From contig JAVFKD010000016.1 of assembly GCA_036429605.1 (NCBI GenBank), positions 4,960,001 to 5,024,000 on the forward strand: 64,000 nucleotides of DNA, written 5' to 3'. This stretch comes from Cladobotryum mycophilum (lineage: Eukaryota > Ascomycota > Sordariomycetes > Hypocreales > Hypocreaceae). Of this stretch, positions 46,403 to 58,740 are shown one piece after another. Position 1 is the stretch's first letter. Every line of letters begins with the position of its first letter. The notes beneath the pieces are model-generated. The model searched no databases. It was not told the DNA's origin and saw only the letters and a list, made by a program, of their open reading frames with translations. Position numbers and translations under genes: made by a program.

Positions 46403-49400
46403 ACCTAATCCATAAGTGAGTGGTATACATAAGCGAGTGGTACACCCTACCTAGTATGTTATTTAAAAGAAAATAAAACTAACCTTTTGTAACTTTTTTT
46501 ATATTCTTCTATTAAAAATATATTAAATAATTATTATAATAGTATTAGATAAAGATATACTTTTTTTATTTTTTTAAATCTTTTTATAGATTTGTATATT
46601 ATAACTAGTCTTACTATACTTATTATAGCGCAGAGCTTTTATATAAACAGACTTTCTTTACTATCTTTTTTATTTTAATTATTTATTTATATTCTTTTAA
46701 TCTAGTTGATTTACTTTTTCTTAAATAATAAATATACCTTTAAGTTATATATAAGTTTTTTTACTCTATAATATTTATTTAATACCTTATTTACTATATA
46801 AATTTTAAAGATCTTTTCATATAAAAATACTATTTAATATATAATTATTATTACTTTTTTTATAAATTAGTTAATTTTATTTAATATTAAAGTTAAAGAG
46901 TTATTTTAATAAATAATAATATAATTTTTTATATACTCTAACTACAAGTTAGTTTTATGTATGTTTTTTAGTGGTTTTGAGACCTAAGGTTATATAGGCT
47001 TAAGTAGTATTTTTAAAGGTATTAATATTTATGATTCTATATTAAATATTAAAAAAGCCTTTTGTAAATGAAATAGTAATAAACTAGCTTTTATAAAACT
47101 TTTATAATATTCTTTTTATTAATTATAATAAAGAACATTATATAAGAAATATAAAAAAGTTAATCTTATTAATATATATAATATATAATATAGGTGCATA
47201 GTGAGTTAGCTAGCATAATAAGTTAGCTACTTTCCTACCTCTCTTAATATAAACACATTAATAAAATAATAATAATACTTTAAATCAATTAATACTTATT
47301 ACTATTCTTTTTACTAAATATCTTTATAGCTTTTTAATAAATATATATATTATAGCTAGTCTTTTTATATATACTATAATACTATTTTTTTATTATATTA
47401 TATACCTTCTAACCATTACTTTATTACATTTCCTTTTATAATTACTATTTAATATCTCTCTAGTCTTATAAAACTTATTCCTTTATTAATATTAGACTTT
47501 CTTTTTATTATAATTATATTCCTTTAATCTTTTATTATTTATTAAATATTTTATTTAGTTTTTATAGTATTTTAATCTTAGCCTTTAATAATACTATCTA
47601 GTGTATTATTTATTATATTCTTTTCGTAAACTAGTCTAAAATAACTAAAATTAATACTAGTAAGCTTCCCTAATAATCTTTTATTTGCTTTTTAATAAAA
47701 TTACTTTATAAAGTTATTTTAGTTAAGTTATTAGGTGTTCTTAGAACGTAAAGGTCTAGTAATTTAATAGTAGTATTAGTTAATAATAGTATTTATATTA
47801 CTAAATCTAACCGGAAAAGTATACTTTCTAAATTATAAAAAATAATTCCTACCCCTTTAAAACCTACCTTAATATTATTTTTTATTATTATACTTTAAAA
47901 TACTATATAAAATACCAATAGAAAATTACTTTTTATGGTATAAGTTATATATACTTATATAAAACCATTAATTCATTACTTATAAATCTATTTATATAAT
48001 TTAAAGTAACTTATATTTAGTAATTAAAGTATATAAAATAAATATATTAGTATATAGAGTATAATAATCTTATTGTTTTTATAAAATAGTTTAAAGTCTA
48101 TTAAATAATAGCTTTTATATTCATTAAGTATTAAAAGGTAATATATACTAAAAGATTATACTTTTATATACTTATTAAAGTATTAAATTTAATTTAAGCT
48201 TATTTTATTTATTGTTTAGCTATTATAAGTTATAGTAATAACCTAGTTAAAAGATATAATATAATTCTTATATTATATAAAGAAATAATATTATTCTATA
48301 ACTATAATGTATAGTAGTATTACCTATTCTTAAATATTAACTTTTTAATTTATAATAATTTATCTTTTATTACCTGGCGATGTTTGTTTTAGTTAGTTAT
48401 ACCTTTTGGTACTTATTATAATTATTCTAATTGAAATAATATCTATTATAAGCTAGTTTTATTAAAGTTATAAATATTTAACTTATTAATATTATACTTT
48501 ATAATTATATTATAAATAAATTAAAATTAGTCCTAAATTATATTTAGATCTTTATCTTTAGTCTTTTAATAGTTATATTTATAATTAAAATATATTATTA
48601 ATTCTATTTAACGTTTAATAAAGTATAAAAACTAACGCCTACTAATCGAAGGTGTATTATATTTAGTAAATAATTGATTTGTTATATCCTTTATGTTATA
48701 AAAGCAAGGAGGAAATAATTATATATTTAGGTTAAGGATATACTAAATAATTATTGATTCTTTTAGATTTAAGAGTTTTTTTAATTTAAGGATAATATTA
48801 TATTTAGTAAGTATTCTTTTTAATCGTAAATTAAGAGTTCTATGATTCATACTATAGATCTTAGTAGCTTTTTGAATCTTAATTTTAAGGTCTTTTTGAA
48901 TTATTTAAATAGTTAAGATTAAATGATCTTTTTTATTAAGTAATAGTATTATTTTTAGTAAAGAAAAGTAAAATTGAATTAGGATGGCTATAATATTATA
49001 GGAAAGTGGCTAACTTGTTATACTAGCTAACTTACTATGCACCTACGTTAATCTTAAACTTCTGTTAATGAAACTTAAATACTATTAAATAGTAACTCTT
49101 ATAGCTATTAAGAATAAACATTCAATAGATTCTTTTTGTATAAGAAGTTATATAATAATCAAAATGTTTAATTTAATCTAAGCTAATTTTATTAGTAATC
49201 CAGTTATTTTCTATTATTATAATACATTAATCTAGTAAAAGATTATACTCTTAATATTAATTCTTAAAATAATATGATATAATAAAAATAATAAGTAATA
49301 GTATTACTTAGTCTATTATATTAATACCTTAGATTATAGTTACTTACTCTTAATTATTAGACAAAAATAATTTTATATTTTTAAGACTTTTTAAAGTAAT

Positions 49401-50033
49401 AATGACTATATTTAGAAAAATAATATGTATTATAAAGCTAATCTTATTAAAGTTATAAAGATTATTATTAAAAACTTTATATTTAGTTATTATATTTTAT
49501 ATAAATATAAACTAATTATTAATAAATTTTATATTTTTATATTAAACTTTTTAATAATTATATTTATAAACCTAATATATATAAAGCTTTAATTAGTATT
49601 TAATAAAGTTTAATATTTAATCTTTATTAACTAATAGTATATTATATATATATTGTAAATAATTAACTATGTTTTTAATACTATATAATTTAAAAGAAAA
49701 TAATCTTATAGATAAATTGATTATATATTTAATTATAGCTTTTTCCTTTAATTTTATAAGATTTATTAAATTAGCTTTTATATTATATTTTAATAGTATA
49801 CTAATATAATACTAACTAAGAGTTATATAACTAATATTATAGATTTTTACTATAGTTTTAAGACTTAAATTTAGGTCTTTTTAAAGAGATTAAAAGGTAA
49901 GAAAAATCTTATTATTATTTAAAAGTATTACTATAATAGATAGTAAAAGAATTTAATGTATAGTAATAGAGGTAGATATGGCTATTAAGGGTGTACTACT
50001 TGTTTGTATCGTACACTGGCTTATGGATTATAT
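46403..50033 (-). mobile_element. family 1 pogo-like transposon I, carrying copy K
   Basis: Left TIR ACCTAATCCATAAGTGAGTG with the tandem unit; right TIR ends CTTATGGATTATAT; TA on both sides. Split by family 2 copy K at 47,188-49,048. Outside K about 1.77 kb remains, and roughly 110-130 bases expected at the K junction are missing. Minus-strand transposase remnant with many stops. Confidence 0.78.
47188..49048 (-). mobile_element. family 2 pogo-like transposon K, full length
   Basis: 1861 bp between TA dinucleotides. TIR ATATAGGTGCATAGTGAGTTAGC with two tandem GAGTTAGC-type units; inverse at right ending CACCTACGT. A minus-strand reading near 48,440-48,480 gives an IYNFNKT block equivalent to YNFDET of DDE_1 transposases, with Asp changed to Asn. 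RIP stops throughout. Confidence 0.85.
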
Positions 50034-50070
50034 TAGCTTTTATGTTTATTAAGTATTAGAAAGTAATATA

Positions 50071-51940
50071 ACGTATTCCATAAGCGAGTGTGCCACACAA
50101 GCGAGTGTGCCACCCCTCACCACCTCGTGTAGAAAAAAACAAAGTCAGCCCTTAACACTTCTCAATCTATATTAAATATCTAGTTATTATAATAGTATTA
50201 AAAGAAAATAATTATATTTTTTACTTAGTTATACTTTCTTATAGGTTTATATATTATAGCTAGTCTTGTTACACTTGCTATAGCGCGAAGCCTTTGTACG
50301 AGTAGACCCTTTTTACCGCTTTTCTTACTTAATTTGCTTATTTATATCCCTTTGATCTAATTGATCGATTCCTTTTTGAACAATAAGTGTGCCTTTAAGT
50401 CATACGCAAGTCTTTTTTACTCTGCAGTGCTTGCTTAATGTCTTATTTACTATATAAAGCTTAGAGACCTTTTCGTGTAAAAGTACTATTTAATATATAA
50501 TTACTATTATACCCTTTATAAATTAATTAATTATAGTTAATATTATAGTTAGAGAGCTATTTTAATAAGCAAAAATATAATTTTTTATATACTTTAATTA
50601 TAAAATAGCCTTATATATATTCTTTAGTATTTTAAAGACTTAAGATTATATAGGTTAAGGTAGTATTTCCGGAGGTATTAATATTTATAATTCTATATTA
50701 AGCATTAAAAGAACACTCTGTGAATTAAATAGTAATAGACTAGCTCCTTTAAAACCTTTTTTAATATTCTTCTTGTTAATTATAGTAAAAAATGCTATAT
50801 AAAAGACATAGAGGAACTTAAGCTTACTAATATATATAATATATATATATATTAACTTTTTAATTTATCGATTATATATTTACTTTAATAGCTTAAAGTA
50901 ACTAATATTTAATAGCTAAAGGAGATATAAAAAATAAGAAAGTATATAAACTATAATAATCTTATACTTTTTATAATAAAGCTTAAATACTATTAAGTGA
51001 TAGCTTTTATGGTTATTAAGGATAAGTATTTGATAGATTCTTTTTGTATAAGAAGCTATGTGATAATCAAAATGCTTAATCTAATCTAAGCTAACCTTAT
51101 TAATAGTCTAACTATTTTTTATTATTATAATACATTAATCTACTAAAAGATTATACTTTTAATACTAATTCTTAAGATAATATTATATAGTAAGGATAAT
51201 AAATAATGGTATTACCTAACCTATTCTATTAATGCCTTAGATTATAGTTACTTATTCTCGATTATTAGACTAGGATAATTTAGCTTTTATATAGCCTTTT
51301 AAAGTTATAATTACTATACCTAAAAAGATAATACCTATTATAAAGCTAGTCTTATTAAAGTTATAAAGATTATTATTAAGGATCCTATATTTAGCTTTAA
51401 TATTCTATATAAGCTTAAACTAAGCGTTAATAAGTATTAGATTTTTATATTTAACTCTTTAATAATTATATTTATAAGCCTAGTGTGTATAAAGCTTTGG
51501 TTAGCGTTTGATAAAGTTTAATGCCTAGTTTTTGTTAATTAATAGCGCATTGTGTATGTATAGTAAATGATTAATTATTTCTTTAACACTATATAATCTA
51601 AGAGAAAATGATCGCGTAGATAGGTCGATTATATATTTAAGTATAGCCTTTTTTTCTAATTCTATAAGATTTATCGAATTAGCTTTTGTATTGTATCGTG
51701 AAGGCTATCCAGTATAACACCGACTTAAAGTTATACAATTGATGTTATAGATCTTTTCTATAACTTTAAGACTTAAATCTAGGTTTTTTTAAGAGCTTTA
51801 AAAGCTATAATAACTTTACTTTTATACAAAGGTAATACTATTTAAGATCGTTAAGGAATTTAATATATTGTGATAGAGGTAGATGTGGTGGTGGAGGGTG
51901 GCACACTCGCTTATGTGGTACACTCGCTTATGGAATACGT
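50071..51940 (-). mobile_element. family 1 pogo-like transposon L, full length
   Basis: 1870 bp, the best reference copy of family 1. TA at 50,069-50,070 and 51,941-51,942; TIR ACGTATTCCATAAGCGAGTG with two tandem units. The minus-strand transposase reading shows NLYNFNKTSF (51,331-51,376), equivalent to the NxYNFDETGF block, followed by blocks matching NREWVTVI and the WLKHF-type region, all with TAG/TAA at Trp/Gln positions. It keeps more GC than the other copies. The empty site in copy K (near 48,145) lacks the insert, confirming its borders. Confidence 0.88.
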
Positions 51941-51993
51941 TATACTAAAAGATTATACTTTTATATATTTATTAAAGTGCTGAATTTAATCTA

Positions 51994-53854
51994 ACGTAGG
52001 TGTAGAGTCAGTTAGCTAGCATAGCGAGTTAGCCACTTTCCCACAACATTATAGCCATCCTAATTGAATTCTATTTTTCTTTATTAAAAATAATATTATT
52101 ATCTAGTAAAAAAGATTAGTTAATTCTAGTTATTTAAATAATTTAAAAAAACCTTAAAATTAATATTTAGAAAGCTACTAAGACTTATAGTATAAATCAT
52201 AAAACCCTTAGTTTATAAATAAATAGAATACTTATTAAATATAATACAATTCTTGAATTAAAAAAGGTTTTAAATCTAAGAAGATTAATGATTATTTAAT
52301 ATATCCTTGACCTAAATGCATAATTACTTTTTCCTTACTTTTATAATATAAGAAATATAGTAAATTAACTATTTATTAAGTATAATATACCTTCGGTTAG
52401 TAAGTATTAGTTTTTATATTTTATTAAATATTAAATAAAGCTAATAATATATTTTAGTCGTAGATATAACTATTAAAAGATTAAATATAAAAATCTAGAT
52501 ATAATTTAAGGTTAGTTTTAACTTATTTATAAGATAATTGTAAAGTATAGCATTAATAAGTTAAATATTTATAATTTTAATAAAAATTAATTTTATAATA
52601 AGTATTATTTTAATTAAGATATTTATAATAAATAGTAAAAAGTATAGTTAACTAAAATAAGTATAGTTAAATAATAAAGAATAGGTTATTATAATCTAGG
52701 GAACTTATATTTAAGAGTAAGTAATACTATTATATATTATAGTTATAAGATAATATTATCTTTTTGTATAGTATAAAGATTATACTATACCTTTTAATTA
52801 GGTTATTATTATAACTTATAATAATTAAATAATAAATAAAATAAGCCTAGATTAGATTTAATACTTTAATAAGTATATAAAAGTATGAATTCTTATTATA
52901 TATTATTTTTTAATATTTAATAAACATAAAAGCTATTATTCAATAGACTTTAAGCTATTCTATAAGAATAATAACATTATTATATTCTATATACTAGGAC
53001 ATTTATTTAATATATTTTAGCCATTAGATATAGATTCTTTTAGGTTATTTAAACAGGCTTATAGGCAATAAATTAAGGGTCTTATATTAATGTATATAAC
53101 CTATATTATAAAAGTGACTTTCTATTAGTATTTTATATAGTATTTTAAAGTATAATAATAGAAAATGATATTAAGGTAGGTTTTAAAGAGACAGGAATTG
53201 TTTTTTATGATTTAAAAAGTATGCCTCTTCGGTTAGATTTAATAATACAAATACTATTACCGACTAATATTATTATTAAGCTATTAAACCTTTAGGTTCT
53301 AAGAATATTAAATAATTTAATTAAAATAGCTTTATAGAATAATTTTATTAAAAGATGAATAAAAGATTATTAAAGAAGCTTATTAATATTAATTCTAACT
53401 ATTTTGGATTAGTTTATAAAAGAAATATAAAAAATAATATACCAGATAGTATTATTATAAGCTAAGGTTAAAATATTATAAAAGATAAATAAGATACTTA
53501 GTAAATAATAGAAAATTAAAAAAATATAATTATAATAAGAAAAAAGTCTAACTCTAGTAAAAAAATGAGCTCTATAAGACTAAAGGAATATTAAATACTA
53601 AATATAAAGAAAATATAGTAAAATAATAATTAGAAGATATATAGTATAGTAAAAGAATAGTATAATAATATATGTAAGAAGACTGGCTATAATATATATA
53701 TTTATTAAAAAGCTATAGAGATATTTAGTAAAAAGAATAATAATAAGTATTAATTAATTTAAAGTATTATGATTACTTTATTAATGTATTTATACTAAGA
53801 GGGATAGGAAAGTGGCTAACTCGCTCTGCTGGCTAACTCACTATGCACCTACGT
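51994..53854 (+). mobile_element. family 2 pogo-like transposon M, full length
   Basis: 1861 bp, the same length as K and in the opposite orientation. TA at 51,992-51,993 and 53,855-53,856. TIR ACGTAGGTGTAGAGTCAGTT and inverse CACTATGCACCTACGT. Plus-strand block LNIYNFNKN at 52,561-52,590 corresponds to the DDE_1 first-Asp motif. Heavily RIP-altered. Confidence 0.86.
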
Positions 53855-53926
53855 TAAGCCTGTTTTATTTATTATTTAATTATTATAAATTATAGTAATC
53901 ACCTAGTTAAAAGGTATAGTATAATC

Positions 53927-56900
53927 TTTTTTTTTTTCCTTTATTACATTTATAGAGGCTGAAGGCCTATAAAGCAGCTATCTATCTATCTAAAAGCTTA
54001 CTGTACAGTAACTTTCTAGAATAATAGCTAACTGGCTAGCTTTTAAGCTAATAGTATAAGGCATTATATTTTCTAATTAATAGTTTTCTTTCTCCTAGTT
54101 CTAAGCATTATATATATCCCTTAGCCTTTAGGCTAATTAACTAATTAATCAGCCTATATCTACTCTTCTAAAAACCAGCTTTATGTATAGATCTTTATAC
54201 TAGTAAAAAAGCCTACTAGGGCTTTCTTTTTAGTTTTATTATAAAAAGCTTCTATAACATTAACTAGGCTCCTGGCCCTAAGGCCTTCTATAAGGCTTTC
54301 CTAGGCCTTTAGTATTTACTATAGTATAGTAACAGGTATTATATTATATATCATTAATTATATCTATACTAATTATCAGAGAGATTCTTTATAGCTTTTT
54401 AATAACTTTTAAGATATCCTATCTTTAGTTTTAGCTAGATATAGACTAACTAGGTTAATCTTAATCCCTTGATTAGGTTAGCTTTTAGCGAAAAGCTAAG
54501 GTTATCTTAAGCTATCCTATAATATTAAGTACCTAGGCCTCTTGCTCTTTGGCCTGTTTTCTCTCTTATCTTTTCACTAGCCCAGCTAGTCTATTATTAC
54601 TGTACTGTGATTTTCCTTATCTTCTGGTTTAGGTAACTAAAAAAGATGTACAGGCGATTTCTATATAAGGCTTTTAGCCCTTTCTTAGCTAACTGATTAG
54701 CTATTTTATTCCCTGGGATCCCTGTGTGGCTGGGTACCTAGGTAATTATAATAACTATGTCTTGCTGTGATAGGAGGTATAGCTAAGCCTGGATTCTATA
54801 ACTAATCTTTTTAAAGCCTTTAATTTTTATTATAGTTATTTGACTATTAATAAAAATATAGATTATTGATTAGTTTATCCTAGATATTAGTAGGGTATTT
54901 AGGATCTTAGAAATTGCTATAAGCTTAGTATTAGCTACTTTTATATGTAATCCTAGGTTCTAGAATCTTATTACTTTTATTATTTTTATTGTTTTATTTT
55001 ATTAGTTTAGACTGTTTTTATAATATATATATAAATTAATAATAGTATTTTTATAAATACTTTATAAGTTGTTTATATAAAAGGCTTAATAGTTATTAAA
55101 GGTAAAATCTTTTAGTAATTATAGGTATTATTTTTTAGCTTTTCTTTTAAGAGATTAGTTAATTAAGATAATAACTTTAGGTTTTTTATTTTAAAAAGCC
55201 TACTAGACTAGATCTTGTTTTTTTATTCTTTTATACTTTTTAATAGTTTTATTAAAACTAATTAATAGTTTAGTTAATTATATTAATATAATTATATTAG
55301 TTATAATTAATTAGATTAGATAGGTTTTTAAAAAGGTTTAAGTATAAAGGCTATACTTAAAGTAGGCTTTTTAAAGCCTAACTTTAACTAAAGGGATAGT
55401 TATTTCTAGTTCTAATACTCTATAAAGAGACCTTTTAAAGACCCCGAGGATCCTAGCTAAGGTAAGGTTCTATAGCTATTAAAATTAGTAAATAAAGTTT
55501 TTTTGTCCTAGTCCTTTATAGTAAAAAAGAACTCTATAATCTATTATAGAGCTTATATAAGCTATATAAAGTAGATATAGAGCTTGTATAGGTAGCTTAT
55601 ATTATATATTACCTAGCCTCTAAAAGCTTTAAAAGGCTTTAATAGTCTATTTAAGCTTTTTTATTATATAGTATTTAAAGTTAAGTTAATAGTTTAGCCA
55701 GACTCTTAGCTATTTGACTAATAGTTTAGGCTTAATAGTTAGGTTAATTATAATAAGCCTTTCTATTATTAATCAATAGTATTTTATAAAGTAAATAAGG
55801 TTAGTTTTACCTAGATTAAACTAGACCTTTTAAAGTTCTACTTTCTTAATAAGCTTAACTACTATAATCTCTAAAACCCTATAATTCTAATAAACTAATG
55901 TTAATAATATAAACAAGCTAAAATCATTAATATAACTAAGCTAAAAGGCCTAATTTACTATTATATTTTTAATATAGATTAGAAATAAAATAAAAGATAT
56001 AGGTAATCCTTATAGGATCCCTATAACTATATCCATTAGTTATTATATTTAACCATTAAAGGCTAACTAGATTTTCCTATTTAATAAAAAGAAATCCACC
56101 CAGCTAATAAAAGTTTTAAAACGGTCTAGCCTTTCTAGTATCCCTAATAGCTTTAGCTTTAATATATAATCAAAAGCACCCTTAATATCTAGGAACAAGA
56201 TTATAATTACTATTTAATTAATAGCTTTTTTTAATAATTACTAGCTTTTAATATAGTTTATAAATAAAAGAACTATATTAACAATTAATCTCTGTTTCCG
56301 GCCACTAAGTTAAATTAGGTTTAAAAGGTCTTGTATAAAAGTTAAATAGCTTAGTCTACTTATAACTATTTTTTCTAAGACTTTTTCTAGGCAGTTAAGC
56401 AAGGCTATAACTCTATATATACTTTTAGGCTACTATAGTTTAACTTATTAGCCTTTAGTAGGATAATTCTAATCACTTCTCTCCAGCTAGCTAACTAATA
56501 CCTTACTATAAATAAGACTTAATAAGCTTTATTTAATAGAATTAGTATTGCTAAGTAAGTCTTTTATATTAGAAGAAAGTTAATTATATTAAGGCCTAGG
56601 GCTTTCTTATTAAAAGATAAAAAGATAGCCTATTAGACCTTTATATCCTCTAGCTTTAGCCATTTCTAATAAGTCCTTTTAGGTATAAGTCTTATTGGTT
56701 CCTCTTGACTAGCTATAGATAGCTTTTAGAAGCTAATTTCTAACTACTATAGTTAATATCTTGAGGTCCTAGTTAGTCTTGTAGTTAGTTTTATAGTTAA
56801 TTTAGGTACTGTATTAGCTATAGACCATAAGTCTAGCCAGTCTGTTGATTTAGATCTTAGCCGGCTAGGAATTTAAACCTCTATTTTAGACCTTTTAGTT

Positions 56901-57044
56901 AATTTAGTATAGTTAATAGTAGGGATAGGAAATAATATCTATAAAAAGGCTATATATTTCTCCTTAAAGGTCTAAGCTAGTTATTACTACCCTTTTATAG
57001 TATATATAATACTAGAAAGACTATTTTTCTAGTATACCTTGGTA
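53927..57044 (-). mobile_element. Tad1-like LINE copy N, minus strand, 5'-truncated
   Basis: Starts on the plus strand with a T-run (the A-tail) at 53,927-53,939. Reading on the minus strand gives the 3' UTR, the RNase H and Cys/His-rich C-terminus, then reverse transcriptase up to about 57,040, homologous to 60,000-63,020 of copy Q. Stops (TTA/CTA on the plus strand) are frequent. The 5' third of the element is missing. No target duplication could be fixed. Confidence 0.78.
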
Positions 57045-57245
57045 TATTTTTTTTTTTATTCATTACGCTTATGGAGGCCGAAGGCCTATGAAGCAGCTAT
57101 CTATCTATCTAAAAGCTTACTGTATAGTGACTTTCTAGAATAGTAGCTAGCTGGCTAGCTTTTAAGCTAATAGTATAAGGCCTTGTGTGTTCTAGTTAAT
57201 GGTTTTTTTTCTCCTAGTTCTAAGCATTATATATGTCCCTTAGCC
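57045..57245 (-). mobile_element. Tad1-like LINE copy O, 3' end (first part)
   Basis: A T-run at 57,045-57,060 followed by the same 3' UTR as copies N and Q in minus orientation. Interrupted at 57,245 by copy Q and resumed at 63,029. A 106-codon plus-strand frame starting here (57,183) crosses two elements and is accidental. Confidence 0.78.
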
Positions 57246-57403
57246 ATGGCGACAACTAAGACTCTAGGAATTAACCCAGGACCTCATTCCTATCCGAACG
57301 AACCCGCTCTCTGTTTCCTCGACTTCTCTATTCCCAGGTCTATCTATCTATCAAACTTGCACCCCTCCGCACGCGAATGCGGAAGGGATAGCAGTCCCTG
57401 GAG

Positions 57404-58740
57404 ATGGCCTGCACAAGAGCTTAAGAAAAGCTCACCCGACGCGGCAGACGCGACGAACGCGCGACGATCACGGCCACAGCTAGAGCCACCGCTAAGGCTA
57501 TAGTACAAATGGCCCTAGCTCAAGCCTAAGCCATAGTGGCTAAAACCACTAGCCTAAAAATTACTAACCTAGAAACCATGGATGCGATGGAGATAAATTT
57601 AAACATTGACCTAAATGAGTAATTAGACAAAGAGGCCCGAGAGGCCTAACAATAATAGAAAACCCTAAATACTATACAGCACATCCAGGCTGCTCTTAAG
57701 GCTATAACTAAAGCCCAAGCTATCTAACCTTTCTATGAGGACCTTATTAGCCAGCTAAAAGAGGCAATTAAACTAGAGTAATAGGAATAACCAAGAACAC
57801 CTTTATATAGCTTTATAGCTAAGAAAGGCCTAGAAGACAGCCGATGGGCAGAACAAACCCCAGAAAGAACCATAATAGCTAAGGAACCTATAGCTAAGGA
57901 ACCTATAGCAGCTAAAACAGCACCTTAGAAGCCTAGAAAAACAGACCTATAAGTTGTTCTTAAGCTAGAAACCGGATATAGCTTCCAAAAACCACTACCC
58001 TCGATTACACTGAGGAACAAACTCAACCAAGCTCTAGGAGCCAAGAGTATAGCTAGCGTATAGCAATCAGCTAGAAATAATATAGTTATCACAGCCACAT
58101 CAGCTCAACTAGCTAGCAATCTCCTCACCCAACAAGACCTTTTGGAAGAGACCTTCCAAGACTACCCAATCAAACTAGCCGAGGCTCCTACTAGATGGAT
58201 CAAGCTAGTAGCCCATGGGGTGCCAATCCTAGAAGACCTAGATATTCTTAGTATCTTCCAGGAAAAAACAGAGACCTTTAACCCGATTAAGATTACAGGC
58301 TAACTTAGATGGCTTAAAACACTATCCGAAGAATAAAAAGCTGGCTTAGTAGTATTTGCAGTACTAACAGAAGCATATAGTATGCATAGTAAAAAGAAGG
58401 ACTTTATATAGCTGGGGTTAGAACTAAGGTAGTCCCGTATAAAGCCTATACAGCCAAGACCTAGTGCTTCCGTTACTTAGGCTTTAACCATGACCCTGGG
58501 AACTGCCGAAAGGCCTATAAATGTGCTATATATGCTGGTAGCTATAGCATAAAGAATCATAGCTACCTTAGATGTAAGGCTAGCTCTAGCTACTAACACC
58601 AGGAACCTAAATGCGCCAATTGCATGGGTAACCACCAGGCAAATAGTATAGACTGCGAGACTTATAAGACTATCTTATGCTAGAAAGCAGCTATCTTAAG
58701 ATCCTCTAACATAACACACATAGAACCGATACAGTACATC
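57404..58740 (+). pseudogene. LINE ORF1 (gag-like nucleic-acid-binding protein), broken
   Basis: ATG at 57,404 begins a frame with an Ala-rich helical N-terminus and a coiled-coil-like middle. A conserved region follows (about 57,950-58,260) with stops at Gln/Trp positions. Near 58,462 the reading moves by one frame, and three zinc-knuckle-type Cys/His blocks follow: CFRYLGFNHDPGNC, CAIYAGSYSIKNHS...C and CANCMGNHQANSIDC. In the first two, Tyr stands where Cys is expected (TGC/TGT to TAC/TAT). ORF1 proteins coat LINE RNA. Start assignment is by context only. Confidence 0.72.

Larger units (their letters stand above)
45480..53926. mobile_element. family 2 pogo-like transposon P carrying three later insertions
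   Basis: The left TIR at 45,480 (ACCTCAGTACATAGTGAGTTAGC) is followed by body sequence to 46,402. That sequence resumes at 50,034-50,070, 51,941-51,993 and 53,855-53,926, each time in register with the uninterrupted copy K (47,188-49,048). The inserts are I (46,403-50,033), L (50,071-51,940) and M (51,994-53,854). The right end is lost where a LINE begins at 53,927. About 1.08 kb of P remains. Confidence 0.78.

Noticed and set aside
34412..53926. Regular recurrence of short repeats resembling a CRISPR or satellite array
   Set aside because: The repeats are transposon ends spaced by element lengths, and the organism is a fungus.
57183..57503. 106-codon plus-strand frame
   Set aside because: Begins in LINE copy O and ends in the 5' region of copy Q, crossing the insertion point; it cannot be an inherited gene.
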